15,240 nt of DNA. Origin: CAYQPF01 sp964419225. Its GTDB lineage: Bacteria; Cloacimonadota; Cloacimonadia; Cloacimonadales; CAYQPF01. The notes under the pieces are model-generated. The model did no database searches and was not told the DNA's origin. It was given only the letters and a program-made list of their open reading frames with translations. Positions 7,796 through 15,201 of the stretch are shown here, piece by piece. Location: the NCBI GenBank assembly GCA_964419225.1, contig CAYQPF010000119.1, positions 1 through 15,240 on the forward strand. The letters run 5' to 3'. Positions within the stretch are counted from its first letter, which is position 1. The number at the start of each line of letters is the position of its first letter. Position numbers and translations under genes: made by a program.

Positions 7796-8202
7796 GATTA
7801 AGACATTTCGACATTATATCTGTAAATTAGTTATTTCTCCGAAACAGGAGCAAATGTAAAATTCCGTTTATGGCCATTGCGATTATTATTGACTGCTTTG
7901 TCAAAAACAAACGGAATATTTTCCTCCATTTTCCTTACGAAGGGCATAAGTATCCGAAAAGATTAATGCGGTACCGGTCTTGATGTCTATCTATCCGTGT
8001 TTTGCCAATAGGGAACTATGCACAGGATGAAGATATCTCTCAGGTTAGATCTCCTGTCAAGAATATATATGTTCAATATGGACTTCAATCTAGTCACAGC
8101 ATGCCACAAAAAGTCTTATTTATTTGCAGTTGTTAGTTTTATTTACTATCAATTTAATCTTTTGTATCTATGTACATGACAAAAATCTTAACACATCAAT
8201 TT
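7796..8202. other. Gene-poor accessory spacer with possible degraded coding traces
   Basis: No intact gene is visible. On the minus strand a 39-codon frame (7947-7831) reads protein-like (MEENIPFVFDKAVNNNRNG) and ends at TAA. The overlapping frame just upstream (about 7990-7910) reads TGTALIFSDTYALRK, so the two together could be one gene tail split by a frameshift. On the plus strand about 8005-8127 encodes AQDEDISQVRSPVKN and on, without a start. I recognise none of these. The stretch looks like eroded DNA between the M64 gene and the transposon debris. Confidence 0.4.
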
Positions 8203-8277
8203 GACGCGTGCAGTAATGGTTTAAAAGGTATTGGGATACAAGGTCAAAACCATGTTTGAATAAGAGCACGGCGCGTC
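8203..8277 (+). repeat. Imperfect long hairpin, possible structured RNA
   Basis: Nested complementary arms are seen: GACGCG (8203-8208) with CGCGTC (8272-8277), TGC (8209-8211) with GCA (8266-8268), and ATGGTTT (8216-8222) with AAACCAT (8247-8253). A small GTAT/ATAC hairpin (8228-8239) sits in the apical loop. The outer arms are GC-rich in an AT-rich stretch. There is no T tract, so it is not a simple terminator. It could be a non-coding RNA, a leader structure or a transposon end; the sequence alone does not decide. Confidence 0.4.
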
Positions 8278-8295
8278 GGTTATGTTTCTATATTA

Positions 8296-8442
8296 TTATC
8301 TTTTAAATATGTTCATTCCTGTATATACCAACATAACAACACTAGTGAAGTCTATGATGACAATCGAGAGCAGTTTTCCGATTCGCTCAATGTCTCTCAA
8401 GTGGGCATTTTCGATATTGAACCCACTGGACTTCAATGCCAG
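8296..8442 (-). pseudogene. IS4-like transposase remnant (minus strand)
   Basis: Read leftwards from about 8442, the frame gives ALKSSGFNIENAHLRDIERI followed by GKLLSIVIIDF. This matches the segment just after the Y-R-E-K signature of Bacteroidetes IS4-like DDE transposases, where KSSGFNIEDTHL and a hydrophobic LLxIVxIAF are usual. It ends at TAA 8296. The catalytic residues, the N-terminus and the expected C-terminal end are missing, and the first 13 codons of the frame are junction sequence with a palindrome. It is a dead fragment lying head-to-head with the plus-strand remnant at 8474. Recognition is by memory of the family motif. Confidence 0.55.
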
Positions 8443-8449
8443 TAATGCC

Positions 8450-8469
8450 TTATGTAAAGCTTTACATAA
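8450..8469. repeat. 20-bp perfect palindrome at the transposase junction
   Basis: TTATGTAAAGCTTTACATAA is identical to its own reverse complement. It lies exactly between the minus-strand (to 8442) and plus-strand (from 8474) transposase remnants. It is either the fusion scar of an inverted rearrangement or a binding site. Confidence 0.85.
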
Positions 8470-8473
8470 CCTT

Positions 8474-8752
8474 TTCAAATGGATTAAGCAAAACCTGACG
8501 ATAAAAACTATATGGGGTCATTATGAAAATGCAGTCAATATTCCTATTTGGATAGCAATATTTACCTATCTTATAGTGGCATCAATAAAAATCCAGCTAA
8601 AAAGTCCTTTATCAACATATGAGATAATTAAGATTTTAGGAATTTCATCTTTCGATAAAACACAAATAAGAGAGCGGGTTACCGAATTTCAAATCAATCA
8701 AAACGTTAATGAACAATACAATTTATTTATTCGCTCCTTAAAAAGGATTTAA
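8474..8752 (+). pseudogene. IS4-like transposase C-terminal remnant (plus strand)
   Basis: The last 92 codons of an open frame starting at ATG 8282 read FKWIKQNLTIKTIWGHYENA, then a hydrophobic helix (PIWIAIFTYLIVASI), LSTYEIIKILGISSFDKT and a polar tail. This is the C-terminal end of an IS4-like DDE transposase; FKWIKQNLxI is the last part of the Y-R-E-K motif. The DDE core is missing. The first 64 codons of the open frame (8282-8473) are mostly antisense to the neighbouring minus-strand remnant and should not be read as protein. Any annotated 156-aa product would therefore be a chimera. The fragment ends with a normal stop at 8752. Confidence 0.72.
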
Positions 8753-8839
8753 TGTTGTGATATTTAATAGAATATATTATCAAGACACTTGCGTAATTTG
8801 CAGAAAAGCACTCTCTTAGCACCATAAAACCGGCAAAAG

Positions 8840-8992
8840 ATGATAGGAAAATCGGCAGATCAAAAACAGAGGAATATTTTTAATCTATTATTGACAGATT
8901 TCATAAAAATGGGACAAGAATTGGTGTTATTGGCAAATAAAATCGACTAGAAATATTTCAGGAAGGAATTTTCCGGTTTTTATTCCATTTAG
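8840..8992 (+). pseudogene. IS5-like transposase N-terminal remnant with in-frame stops
   Basis: From ATG 8840 the frame reads MIGKSADQKQRNIF, FIKMGQELVLLANKID, TAG (8948-8950), KYFRKEFSGFYSI, TAG (8990-8992). Bacteroidetes IS5-like transposases begin with a very similar text, in which the position of the first stop is Trp (KIDWKYF), consistent with a TGG-to-TAG change. Only about 50 codons remain; the DNA-binding and DDE parts are gone. It is transcribed in the same sense as the plus-strand IS4-like remnant 87 bp upstream, but belongs to a different family. Confidence 0.65.
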
Positions 8993-9028
8993 GCAATTTC
9001 AGTGCAATCTGTGCAATTATTGAGCAAT
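8993..9028. repeat. Four phased GCAAT repeats
   Basis: GCAAT occurs at 8993, 9004, 9013 and 9024, with steps of 11, 9 and 11 bp, close to one helical turn each. It directly follows the break in the IS5-like remnant and lies about 50 bp past the stop of the DUF302 gene. No function can be assigned. Confidence 0.45.
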
Positions 9029-9035
9029 TAGCTCA
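9021..9035 (-). terminator. Weak hairpin downstream of the zntA-DUF302 operon
   Basis: TGAGC-AATTA-GCTCA forms a 5-bp stem about 40 bp after the DUF302 stop in the direction of transcription. There is no good T run after it, so termination here is tentative. Confidence 0.3.
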
Positions 9036-9073
9036 TTGAAACTCCCTGTTCCAGAACCCTTATTAATCAGCTC

Positions 9074-9460
9074 CTACAAATTTTCAATCACTTGTTGGAG
9101 TAAACTAGTCACTTGTTTGGCTACTTCACCAAGAGCCGGGTTTGAAATTGCCTGCATAGAGGCAATTGGATTGACGGCTGCTACTTCAATGAGGTTTTCT
9201 CCCTGTTCGATAACCAGTACATTGCATGGTAACATTGTCCCGATTTTATCTTCGGCCTGCAAGGCTTTGTAGGCAAATGGGGGATTGCATGCCCCGAGAA
9301 TGGTATACCGTTTGAAATCGACATTGAGTTTTTCTTTGAGTTTTTCGTTCATGTTAATAACGGTTATAACTCCGAAACCCTGAGATTTTAATCCTTCTGT
9401 TGTTATCGTAATTGCTTCATCGAAGGAAACATGAAGTGTTTTGCTAAAATAGTATTCCAT
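9074..9460 (-). CDS. DUF302 domain protein
   Basis: A 128-residue protein that is almost entirely one DUF302 domain. The family signature is clear: GACNPPFAYKALQAED (56-71) and IGTMLPCNVLV (73-83), with Cys58 and Cys79 as the conserved cysteines. There is no signal peptide, so it is probably cytoplasmic. It is the last gene of the P-type ATPase, 204-aa protein, DUF302 series, 18 bp after the preceding gene. DUF302 proteins often sit next to metal or thiol-stress genes, but no biochemical function is established. The Cys pair and this setting would fit metal or redox handling, which is inference. The next DNA on the left is transposon debris, so this marks the edge of the efflux cluster. Confidence 0.9.
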   Translation of the reverse strand: MEYYFSKTLHVSFDEAITITTEGLKSQGFGVITVINMNEKLKEKLNVDFKRYTILGACNPPFAYKALQAEDKIGTMLPCNVLVIEQGENLIEVAAVNPIASMQAISNPALGEVAKQVTSLLQQVIENL

Positions 9461-9478
9461 AATAATAAAGTTAAATTG

Positions 9479-10093
9479 TTATTTGTTGAGTTTAGATCGT
9501 ATTATTTCGTTTAAAATGAAATGCCCAGTAATATTGTTAATTTCAAGCAGCTTTTCATTATTGGTAAATTTATTGCAGATAACTGAGTGAACTACAGGAT
9601 CAATAAGAACATATTTTCGAAGATTTTCTAACGTAAGTGAATGCACTTTTTTATGGTCTCCAAAGCTAAAATAATTGAAGGTTACAGGAATCGCTTTATG
9701 AATAGTGCGTGGACCTAATTGCTGATATTTAGTCCTGACGTCATTTCTGGTATAGATATAAAGAAAAGAAGTGTCAGCAATAAGATATGGCTTCCGATTG
9801 ATAAATCGATAATTTTGTCCATTAGTTAGCTGAATTGCGAAGATACTGTCTTTTGGGAAGCTCTTTTTAATATTTTGTTCAATAACCGTAATATCCGGGG
9901 AAATATAAAACTGATTAAGTTTTACTTTATCCCCTTTGTGCAAAAAATCAGTAATTTGGGTAGCTTTCGCTTGTTTGAAATCAAGTGAACTAAGAAAAAG
10001 AACTTTTATTTCGTCGTTCTTGATTTCTCTCGTTTTTTGAGCATACATATTCATAGAAATTAGTATGCATGTTATAAATAATATCTTTTTCAT
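9479..10093 (-). CDS. Secreted protein of unknown function, coupled to the P-type ATPase
   Basis: A 204-residue protein starting with a clear signal peptide (MKKILFITCILISMNMYA, cleavage likely before Gln19), so it should reach the periplasm or beyond. I do not recognise the family. The mature part is basic and Lys/Asn/Ile-rich. It has few cysteines or histidines, hence no obvious metal-binding site, and no further membrane segment. Its ATG overlaps the last codons of the P-type ATPase gene by 4 bp (10090-10093), which implies translational coupling, and DUF302 follows after 18 bp. A role as an accessory or stress-response protein in metal efflux is inferred from position alone. Confidence 0.82.
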   Translation of the reverse strand: MKKILFITCILISMNMYAQKTREIKNDEIKVLFLSSLDFKQAKATQITDFLHKGDKVKLNQFYISPDITVIEQNIKKSFPKDSIFAIQLTNGQNYRFINRKPYLIADTSFLYIYTRNDVRTKYQQLGPRTIHKAIPVTFNYFSFGDHKKVHSLTLENLRKYVLIDPVVHSVICNKFTNNEKLLEINNITGHFILNEIIRSKLNK

Positions 10094-12177
10094 TTTTTCA
10101 GTATTCTAATAGCATTAAAAACAGCAATTAAAGCAACTCCCATATCTCCAAACACAGCTTCCCACATGGTTGCTACTCCAAAAACACCCAAAACAATGAA
10201 AATTAGTTTTACACCCATGGCAAAACGAATATTCTGCCAAACAATGTTTCTTGTTATTTTTGCAACATCGATGGCTAAGGCAACTTTTGACGGTGAATCT
10301 GTCATCAGTACCACGTCGGCTGTTTCGATAGCGGCATCGGAACCAAGTGCTCCCATGGCTATTCCCACATCGGCACGGGCAATCACCGGAGCATCATTTA
10401 TTCCGTCGCCAACAAAGGCAACTTTACCTCCTTTATTTTCCTTGATTAACCGTTCAATGTGTTTGACTTTATCTTCCGGCAATAGTTCGTAGAAGTATTT
10501 GTCTATATTCAATTTCTTTGCAAAGGCTGCAGCAGCAAACTGGTTGTCGCCTGTGAGCATGACCGTTTGAATATTCTTTGCTTTTAGTTTTTCTATTGCT
10601 TCAATGGCATCATCTTTCAAACTATCGGAAATAATAATATAACCAGCATAAACGTGGTCAATGGCTATGTGCACTACTGTTCCGTCAATCTGACAGACTG
10701 TATGCACAACGTTTTCTTTATGTAACATTTTATCGTTTCCTGCAAGTATTATTTTGCCATCAACGATTGCCTTCATACCGTGTCCTGAAATTTCTTCGGT
10801 TTTTGTGATTCTGTTATTATCAATTTTACCCGGATATGCAACTGTAATGGATTGTGCTACCGGGTGATTTGAATTCACTTCAGCATAAGCAGCAAATTCC
10901 AAAATTTCGTCTTTGGAAAAGCCGTTGGAAGTAACCACTTCCGAAACTTTAAATTCTCCTTTTGTAAGTGTTCCTGTTTTATCGAAAACTACGGTTTTTA
11001 CCTGTGTGAGCGCATCAAGAAAGTTGGACCCTTTAACGAGAATACCCTTTCTTGAAGCCATACCAATACCACCAAAGTAGCCCAGTGGAATACTAATAAC
11101 CAAAGCACACGGACAGGAAACAACCAAAACTACCAATGCACGATAAATCCAATCGCTAAAGGTTTGCCCGGCAAATAAAAGTGGAGGCAAAACGGCGAGT
11201 AATAAAGCGCTAATGACAACTATGGGAGTATAATATCTCGCAAAAGTTGTAATGAACTTCTCCGTTTCAGCTTTTTGTGAAGTAGCATTTTCAACTAGCT
11301 CAAGAATTTTTGAGACAGACGAATCACCAAATAATTTATTAACCTTTATAGCCAGTAAGCCGGATTGATTAATCATCCCTGCCATAACTTCATCTTTTAC
11401 GTTTACTTTTCGGGGTACGCTTTCACCTGTTAGTGCAGCGGTATCAACAAACGAAGTTCCGTCGAGTATCGTTCCGTCGAGTGGAACTTTCTCACCCGGC
11501 TTAACTATGATAGTATCGCCGATTTTCACGTCTTCGGGAGAAACCCGGACGACTTCCGGACCTGATTTCAGATTGGCATATTCGGGCTTAATTTCCAGCA
11601 GTGATTTGATCGATTTACGTGAACGACCTACTGCAATGTCCTGAAACAATTCACCTGTCACATAAAATAACATCACAGCCACTGCTTCTGGCATTTGATG
11701 AATAACAAATGCGCCAAGTGTTGCAATGGTCATTAGGAACTGCTCATCGAAGAATTGCCCTCTAATGATATTTTTTACAGCAGAGGTTATCACATTCCAA
11801 CCAACAATGATGTAAGCTGTAACATATACTGCGTATTCAGCGAGTTGAAATGGGGTGTTGTGTAGACTATCTTCAAATATTATCCCGATAACCAGTAAGA
11901 CAAAGGCGGAGGCGGCCTTAATTATTGTTCCTTTATTTTCTCCAAGTTCATTAACTGAAACCAAAGTTTTCTCTTTATCAATATTTTGGACTTCAACGTC
12001 CGGTTCAATTGCTTTAATATAGGATTTGACCTTTTCGATATTATCGGTATCGATAGCCATGGTGGCGTTTGCAAAACTCACCGATACGAATTTTACTTCC
12101 TCCAGTTTTGACAGACTGTTTTCAATCTTAGTTGCACATGACGCACAATCTAAGTTGTTTAGTTTATATTTTTTCAT
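10090..12177 (-). CDS. zntA: Zn/Cd/Pb-exporting P1B-type ATPase (ZntA/CadA-like)
   Basis: This 695-residue inner-membrane pump exports divalent metals at the cost of ATP. An N-terminal HMA domain carries the metal pair Cys11 and Cys14 in LDCASCAT. Then come membrane helices (from about 86), the actuator TGES (250-253), the transport-site CPC (355-357) in helix 6, phosphorylation site Asp399 in DKTGTLTKG, HP (438-439) of the nucleotide domain, and hinge GDGINDAP (590-597). Lys657 in helix 7 and Asp678 in helix 8 match the Lys/Asp pair that distinguishes Zn/Cd/Pb pumps (E. coli ZntA) from copper pumps. Length is near the family norm, with one HMA domain. It leads a three-gene operon behind its own promoter and a candidate operator, and follows a PII/RND efflux operon read in the same direction. 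Metal class is well supported; the exact ion is not. Confidence 0.95.
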   Translation of the reverse strand: MKKYKLNNLDCASCATKIENSLSKLEEVKFVSVSFANATMAIDTDNIEKVKSYIKAIEPDVEVQNIDKEKTLVSVNELGENKGTIIKAASAFVLLVIGIIFEDSLHNTPFQLAEYAVYVTAYIIVGWNVITSAVKNIIRGQFFDEQFLMTIATLGAFVIHQMPEAVAVMLFYVTGELFQDIAVGRSRKSIKSLLEIKPEYANLKSGPEVVRVSPEDVKIGDTIIVKPGEKVPLDGTILDGTSFVDTAALTGESVPRKVNVKDEVMAGMINQSGLLAIKVNKLFGDSSVSKILELVENATSQKAETEKFITTFARYYTPIVVISALLLAVLPPLLFAGQTFSDWIYRALVVLVVSCPCALVISIPLGYFGGIGMASRKGILVKGSNFLDALTQVKTVVFDKTGTLTKGEFKVSEVVTSNGFSKDEILEFAAYAEVNSNHPVAQSITVAYPGKIDNNRITKTEEISGHGMKAIVDGKIILAGNDKMLHKENVVHTVCQIDGTVVHIAIDHVYAGYIIISDSLKDDAIEAIEKLKAKNIQTVMLTGDNQFAAAAFAKKLNIDKYFYELLPEDKVKHIERLIKENKGGKVAFVGDGINDAPVIARADVGIAMGALGSDAAIETADVVLMTDSPSKVALAIDVAKITRNIVWQNIRFAMGVKLIFIVLGVFGVATMWEAVFGDMGVALIAVFNAIRILKK

Positions 12178-12233
12178 ATCTAATTTGTATTTAGTTTTAG
12201 ATCAGAATAAATCATAATAGGTTTTGTATGTTA

Positions 12234-12241
12234 CAAAAATA
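12234..12241 (-). promoter_or_regulatory. -7 element of the zntA operon promoter
   Basis: On the minus strand this reads TATTTTTG (TAnnTTTG), 56 bp before the zntA ATG. No strong -33 TTTG is present at the usual distance, as expected for a promoter that needs or is blocked by a regulator at the dyad just upstream. Confidence 0.5.
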
Positions 12242-12254
12242 CTGAAAAAGAGAG

Positions 12255-12269
12255 TGTAACTAAGTTGCA
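12255..12269. promoter_or_regulatory. Candidate operator dyad upstream of zntA
   Basis: TGTAACT-A-AGTTGCA is an inverted repeat with 7-bp arms around one base and one mismatch. It lies 13 bp upstream of the -7 element on the minus strand, overlapping the -33 region, which suits a metal- or redox-responsive regulator. The regulator gene is not in the window. Confidence 0.42.
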
Positions 12270-12310
12270 AAGTTTGTCCTTGCAGATATTTCTGATTCGT
12301 TATTAAAAGA

Positions 12311-12330
12311 CAGCCCAATAAAATGGGCTG
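12311..12330 (-). terminator. Terminator between the PII gene and zntA
   Basis: CAGCCCA-(6 nt)-TGGGCTG forms a 7-bp stem, 22 bp after the PII stop. In the minus direction it is followed by TCTTTTAAT and in the plus direction by CCTTTTCTTT, so it may work both ways. It separates the RND/PII operon from the zntA operon. Confidence 0.78.
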
Positions 12331-12351
12331 CCTTTTCTTTGAATGAACTTT

Positions 12352-12681
12352 TTATTTTTCAGTTTCCAGCCCTGTTCTTACGCGAATTACTTTATATATA
12401 TCTGAAACATAAATAAGTCCATCGCCCGGATTGCCGGTTCGTCCTTTAACGGAGATTATATTTACAATTTGATCGACATCACTATCATTGCAAACAATTT
12501 CAATTTTGGCCACTTTGCTATCTGTAATAGAAAAATGGGTTGAAAGTGTAGAGTCTTCACTTTTAAATTTTCCTGTTCCTTCAGCTAAAGAAACTGTTGT
12601 GTTGGGATAGCCCTCCTGTAGTAATTGACTCAAAATATCATTTACTTTAAATGGCTTTACAAATGCTTTTATCTCTTTCAT
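12352..12681 (-). CDS. PII-like signalling protein of a metal efflux operon
   Basis: A 109-residue protein started at ATG 12681 (MKEIKAFVKP, the family's usual opening); an in-frame ATG at 12693 would add four residues. The PII fold signature is clear: beta1 KEIKAFVKPFKVNDILSQL, and at the end KGRTGNPGDGLIYV with the nucleotide-binding B-loop TG..GDG (82-88), then the C-loop RVRTG (100-104). The T-loop (about 37-55) is divergent and has no Tyr at the classical uridylylation site. It follows the adaptor gene by 27 bp and ends in a terminator. This matches the PII-NG group, which sits next to heavy-metal efflux genes rather than ammonium transporters. It probably senses nucleotide or metal state and tunes the RND pump. 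PII family is certain; the role is inferred. Confidence 0.88.
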   Translation of the reverse strand: MKEIKAFVKPFKVNDILSQLLQEGYPNTTVSLAEGTGKFKSEDSTLSTHFSITDSKVAKIEIVCNDSDVDQIVNIISVKGRTGNPGDGLIYVSDIYKVIRVRTGLETEK

Positions 12682-12708
12682 AATTTTAATCATTTTAATT
12701 TTAATTGA

Positions 12709-13893
12709 TTAACAACTCATTTCGCCGGCATTTTTCTTTGCCGAAAGCAAATTGTATGCCCCTTTAATAACTACTTTTGCGTCTTTAAAGTTGAAGCCTT
12801 CAGGCAAAACGATTTCTGTAAATCCGTCATCTGAAACGCCTTTCTGTATTTGAATCATCCTGTATTCGGTAAAAGGTTTTCCGCTTTCTACCTTGTTCTT
12901 TTCAAATACAAAAATATAGTCTTTGTCGTCGAAACTGACAATGGACGCAGAAGGTACAGAGGATACCTGAGCACCCTTAGCTTGAATATGAGCATTAACA
13001 TACATGCCCGGTAGCATGTTTTTACAATGACCTACAACATTCGCATATACTTTGTAAGTCCTATCATTATTTATAGCCTTTCCAGTTTGATAAACTACTG
13101 CTTCATGCTGTTCTGTTTCATTGTTGATATAAAAGCGAATTTTCTCACCATTGGATACTTTATCAGCATCTTTTTCAAATAATGTGAGTTCAAGAAATAG
13201 TTTGTCGCTGTTTACAATTTCAAATAATACATCGGAAGCTGAAACAGATTTTCCAATACTCACATTTACAGCCTTGACATACCCCGTAATAGGCGAAACC
13301 AATGCCACTGACCGACTGATATTATCTTCGTTCAGTTTGAACGGATTAATTCCAACAAGCGACAACTTTTGTTCCAAGGCTTTTACCTGAACTTTGAGGC
13401 TATTGTAATTGGAAGTAACCTGCTGCATGTTTTTCTGAGAGGATACATCGCTTTTGAAAAGTTCTTTTTGACGTTCGTATTCAGTTTTGGCAAGTTCACA
13501 TCTGTTTTTTGCTTCCAGATAATTTTGCTGAATGTCGATAAAATCCTGATTTTCGATAATAGCCAGTGTTTGTCCTTTCTGAACAGCATTGCCAGGCATT
13601 AGGTTTGTGCTTTTTACAAACCCTCCCATTGGCATACTAACTGTTGCCAGATTTTGTGGTGCAACTAAGACTGTACCATTTACTTTTAATGTTCCACTCA
13701 TTGAGAGCAATTCAATTGCACCCATTTCTATGTTGGCAAGTTTTACCTGATCTTCGCGTAATTCTACAATATCTTCGGGAATAACTTCCGTTTCCTTGGT
13801 TTCAACGTTCTGTTTTTTACTTCCGTTGCAAGAAGTTAACGCAACGAGAAAAGCTAAAATAATGATTGGCGACTTGAATTTATATTTTGTCAT
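12709..13893 (-). CDS. RND efflux periplasmic adaptor (CusB/CzcB-like lipoprotein)
   Basis: Started at ATG 13893 (394 residues); a TTG at 13917 would add 8 residues before the signal peptide and is unlikely. The N-terminus (MTKYKFKSPIIILAFLVALT, then SC) is a lipoprotein signal with Cys22 as the lipidated residue. Next come a split biotinyl-lipoyl domain (GGFVKSTNLMPGNAVQKGQT and, after the hairpin, SPITGYVKAVNVSIGKSV), an alpha-helical coiled-coil hairpin between them (about 120-185), a beta-barrel domain and a membrane-proximal domain. This is the HlyD/CusB fold that links the RND pump to the outer membrane channel. It follows the TolC-family gene by 57 bp and precedes PII by 27 bp. The protein ends in GEMSC. 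Family is firm; the transported ion (Cu/Ag or Co/Zn/Cd) is not decided. Confidence 0.93.
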   Translation of the reverse strand: MTKYKFKSPIIILAFLVALTSCNGSKKQNVETKETEVIPEDIVELREDQVKLANIEMGAIELLSMSGTLKVNGTVLVAPQNLATVSMPMGGFVKSTNLMPGNAVQKGQTLAIIENQDFIDIQQNYLEAKNRCELAKTEYERQKELFKSDVSSQKNMQQVTSNYNSLKVQVKALEQKLSLVGINPFKLNEDNISRSVALVSPITGYVKAVNVSIGKSVSASDVLFEIVNSDKLFLELTLFEKDADKVSNGEKIRFYINNETEQHEAVVYQTGKAINNDRTYKVYANVVGHCKNMLPGMYVNAHIQAKGAQVSSVPSASIVSFDDKDYIFVFEKNKVESGKPFTEYRMIQIQKGVSDDGFTEIVLPEGFNFKDAKVVIKGAYNLLSAKKNAGEMSC

Positions 13894-13950
13894 AATGTTT
13901 GTGTTTTGAGCCCTCAATCCGTCAACCGACGAAAGATAAAGGGGGTTGAA

Positions 13951-15201
13951 TTAATATATTTTACCTGTAATAAAGTCAATGGAAATAATGGTTTGATTAT
14001 AGTCGTTCTGTGCATCGAGATAGCTTTGTTTAATACTTAATGCACGACTTAAACTAAGAATGTAGTCCAGATAATCCAATGCTCCGGCTTTGTAACTTTT
14101 TGTAGCCTGTTCAATAATTAAATTGGCTTCCGGAATTGCCTGTTTTTCGTAATAATCCACACTATTACTGTTTTTGCTGAATTCTATCATTAACGAACTA
14201 TAATTTCCTGAAAGCGATTTTGAATAATATTCCGCATTTGTTTGAGCCACTTTTTCTTTAAACTTTGCAGCCTTAGCTTTTGCAGAATAAGGTGCAAACC
14301 ATAATGGAACAGCAATACCCGCCTGAATTCCGGTAAAACGGTCTCCAGCACCAAAAGTCCGCGGTACTCCGTTCAGATCCTGAGATCCCCTTATGGTTTG
14401 GCTGAAATACCCAATACTTAAATCGGGTAATATCCGACTGTCTTCCACTTTTTTCTCCAACTGAGACACTTCAACCTGTTGATTGATATAACCAAGAGAA
14501 GGGTTAGCAGCTAAAACGGATTTGTCGGCAGCAGGTAAATAGTCGATACGGTGTAACACAGTATCGGCAGGGTATAGGGTAGTTTCAACATTTAAAATAG
14601 TTTGCAGTTTCTGATTATAAATAATTAAATCGGCGTTTATTCGGCGTAACTGATTCTTTATTTCCAGGCTTTGAGAACGGGCGGAAATCATTTCGAGCTG
14701 GTTTGTTTCGCCAGTTTTTGCCCTGAGTTCTGCCGCTTTTTGGAAGCCAGTGTATAAACTATCCTGATAGGCAAACAATTTTTGTTTTGAATACAGATAA
14801 GCCAATTGCCAGTAAATTTGCTTCACTTGCGTAGCTATTTCGAGCTGCGAAGTTTTCAACTCCCATTCACTGCTTTTGATATTGGCTTTAGCCAGTTTGT
14901 TTTGGTTTATATAAACTGTAGGAAAAGCAAAGGACTGTGATACGGTAAAACTATTGTCTTTGGAATATGAATTGATTTGTCCGTATTCACCATCAATATT
15001 GGTTTTTGGAATATCCCACGAAGCACCTTTTAAGGCCTTTTGAACATCAACAGAATAAGCGGACGAACGCACGAATAAATTACTGTCCAACGCCATTTGA
15101 ATTGCTTGTGTCAGATTAATGCTTTTGGTTTGCTGCGCATTTATTGAATTAAAACCCGAAGAACAAACAACAAGCATCAACAAAATAGACAAGGTTTTCA
15201 C
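13951..15201 (-). CDS. TolC-family outer membrane efflux protein, CusC/CzcC-like
   Basis: At least 416 residues. The N-terminus has a signal peptide (SILLMLVVCSSGFNSINAQQ), then two TolC-type repeats rich in long helices, with the usual LTQAIQMALDSN opening and IDFITGKIY at the end. The start used is GTG 15201, preceded by AAAAGGAAATCG. The frame stays open without a stop to the window edge, so the true start may lie further right and the gene may be partial. The protein would form the outer membrane channel of a tripartite RND metal efflux pump with the adaptor encoded downstream. The inner membrane RND pump gene is expected beyond 15240. It is the first gene of the visible operon; its promoter is not in view. 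Confidence 0.9.
   Translation of the reverse strand: MKTLSILLMLVVCSSGFNSINAQQTKSINLTQAIQMALDSNLFVRSSAYSVDVQKALKGASWDIPKTNIDGEYGQINSYSKDNSFTVSQSFAFPTVYINQNKLAKANIKSSEWELKTSQLEIATQVKQIYWQLAYLYSKQKLFAYQDSLYTGFQKAAELRAKTGETNQLEMISARSQSLEIKNQLRRINADLIIYNQKLQTILNVETTLYPADTVLHRIDYLPAADKSVLAANPSLGYINQQVEVSQLEKKVEDSRILPDLSIGYFSQTIRGSQDLNGVPRTFGAGDRFTGIQAGIAVPLWFAPYSAKAKAAKFKEKVAQTNAEYYSKSLSGNYSSLMIEFSKNSNSVDYYEKQAIPEANLIIEQATKSYKAGALDYLDYILSLSRALSIKQSYLDAQNDYNQTIISIDFITGKIY

Noticed and set aside
8282..8473. First 64 codons of the 156-codon plus-strand frame as a membrane protein
   Set aside because: This stretch is mostly antisense to a recognisable minus-strand transposase remnant, so its hydrophobic look is a by-product.
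8991..9035. Short CRISPR-like array
   Set aside because: The repeated unit is only 5 bp at 9-11 bp steps, with no true repeat-spacer structure and no cas gene nearby.
10166..10492. 108-codon plus-strand frame
   Set aside because: It is the antisense shadow of the conserved P-domain of the P1B-ATPase.
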